Origin: Telmatactis stephensoni
Taxonomy: Eukaryota; Cnidaria; Anthozoa; Actiniaria; Isophelliidae
DNA: 64,000 nt
Assembly: GCA_029948255.1 (NCBI GenBank)
Contig: JALIZF010001528.1
Location: 310,001-374,000, forward strand
Reading direction: 5' to 3'
Shown here piece after piece: positions 62,984-64,000 of the stretch (the stretch's first letter is position 1; the number at the start of each line of letters is the position of its first letter). The position numbers and the translations under genes are program-made. Under the pieces are notes generated by a model. It worked only from the letters and a program-made list of their open reading frames with translations. It was not told the DNA's origin and did no database searches.

Positions 62984-63821
62984 AGTTGTATTTACACAAG
63001 CAAGTGTTCTTTGACAATTTTTACTTGCTGGAAAAGATGACAAAAAATTGCCATTTGTTTGGGTAAACAATCTCATGAAAGCTGTTTAACTTTCATCTAA
63101 AACCACAGGACGATCAGTCTTGCAACAAAATTTCCTAGCTGTTTAATTGTTTTCATAAATTTTGTATTATTTTACAACGACTGCATGTTACAAGAAATAA
63201 CATATATAGAATTTGTCTGCGCATGCGTTTGTTTTTCCTTTTGAAATTCATTTGCATATCGAACGCAAAAAAATGTTAACACAGAACATTTTGTTGACGA
63301 TCTCATTCTAAAAAAATCGGTTCAAGTGCCGCCATGCAGAGAATTAAACAGTTCACCTACCGCTTGAGCAATGTGTTCAATTAGTTTCATCAAAAACATC
63401 AGTTGCAGATTGCAAAATATCACTGCTCAAAATCAGTCCAAACTCGTAAAAAGTGCAAACATTGCCTACTTCTCGGTAATGTTTCGCGTACAAAAACCAT
63501 CCACAATGTAAAACTTTTAACAGAAGTCAAAAATGCCACGCCACGTATTTGTTTGGATTCAGACTCTTTTGGTTGCGACGAGAACTGAAATTCTTGCAAT
63601 TATTCACTTTGAAAATTCGACATTTTAGACAGCCTGCACCAAAAAATATTATTAAAACATGAGCCGTTTTTCCATGTTTAATTTTTGTCATTCAAAGCTT
63701 TCTAGGACATAAAACGTGGTCTACGGGTAAGATTTCAAGCAGTTTTGGAAGCGTGGTTTCAAGCACGTCTTAATTTACTCGAGTCGACATGGGAATTCCA
63801 GTCACAGGGGTTCATATACCA
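62984..63821. other. No gene seen
   Basis: Short frames only. Nothing recognised up to the second direct repeat. Confidence 0.4.
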
Positions 63822-64000
63822 TAGCCATACCATAGCAACATATAAGTATCTTCGCCAAAGTCCACGCGCGTATCATTAAGTTGCGAAGTCAGAGGCAGAA
63901 AAGCAACGACTGAACTGGGAGTAGTCCTTAAAGCAAGGTACACTATTTGCTCGCTACTGATGTTCATTTTATGAGGGGACTTTGTTCAATATCGAGTAAT
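63822..64000. repeat. Direct repeat, copy 2 (cut by the window edge)
   Basis: Second copy of 61980-62165, from TAGCCATACCATAGCAACAT to the last base. What follows is outside the window. Confidence 0.7.

Overview
This is animal (metazoan) DNA, most likely from a cnidarian and probably a stony coral or close relative. That assignment is an inference from four things: AT-rich sequence, a spliced TRAF-family gene with GT-AG introns, a Helitron that carries OTU and RPA proteins, and a dense mixture of foldback DNA elements, CR1/L2-like LINEs and tRNA-derived SINEs. There are no bacterial genes, operons or CRISPR arrays.

The one well-supported host gene is a minus-strand TRAF-like adaptor / E3 ligase. 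I could assemble it from seven exons: 48580-48417 (RING, first half), 36674-36623 (RING, second half), 34219-34121, 33989-33825, 33127-33053 and 2935-2858 (TRAF zinc fingers), and 2755-2009 (coiled coil plus MATH/TRAF-C). All splice phases agree and the sum is 1,380 nt, or 459 residues plus a stop. The gene covers 46.6 kb because intron 5 is about 30.1 kb and intron 1 about 11.7 kb, both filled with mobile DNA.

Intron 5 (2936-33052) holds, in order: a five-copy 156-bp minisatellite; a Helitron on the opposite strand (at least 6166-25794); a few candidate exons near 27.4-29.3 kb; and a series of large inverted repeats at 30.2-32.8 kb. The Helitron encodes one long protein (OTU protease, DUF6570-like region, HUH Rep, Pif1-type helicase). 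It is split by a 3.6-kb foldback element with a 4-bp target duplication, and deleting the element restores the frame exactly. A second Helitron gene encodes an RPA70-like ssDNA-binding protein with OB folds and a C4 zinc finger. It is reached through four small exons that all begin and end in phase 1. Its introns have collected a broken Ty3/gypsy-like remnant, a LINE tail, and two DNA transposons at 20.9-23.8 kb.

The 33-49 kb region (introns 1-4 of the TRAF gene) holds further foldback or TIR elements, two separate GGGA-rich minisatellites, a 5'-truncated LINE (39.2-42.8 kb) broken by an 820-bp TTAA-flanked element, a SINE, and an element with an 8-bp target duplication just upstream of TRAF exon 1.

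From 50 to 64 kb I see no confident protein-coding gene. The region holds repeats, among them a 2.8-kb inverted repeat (54.25-57.1 kb), a 706-bp palindromic element with a 3-bp target duplication and a neighbouring empty-site copy, a TAA-flanked MITE, and one promoter-like block with a splice donor at 57.8-58.1 kb. The theme of the window is a long-intron immune-signalling gene acting as a reservoir for nested, strongly palindromic transposons.
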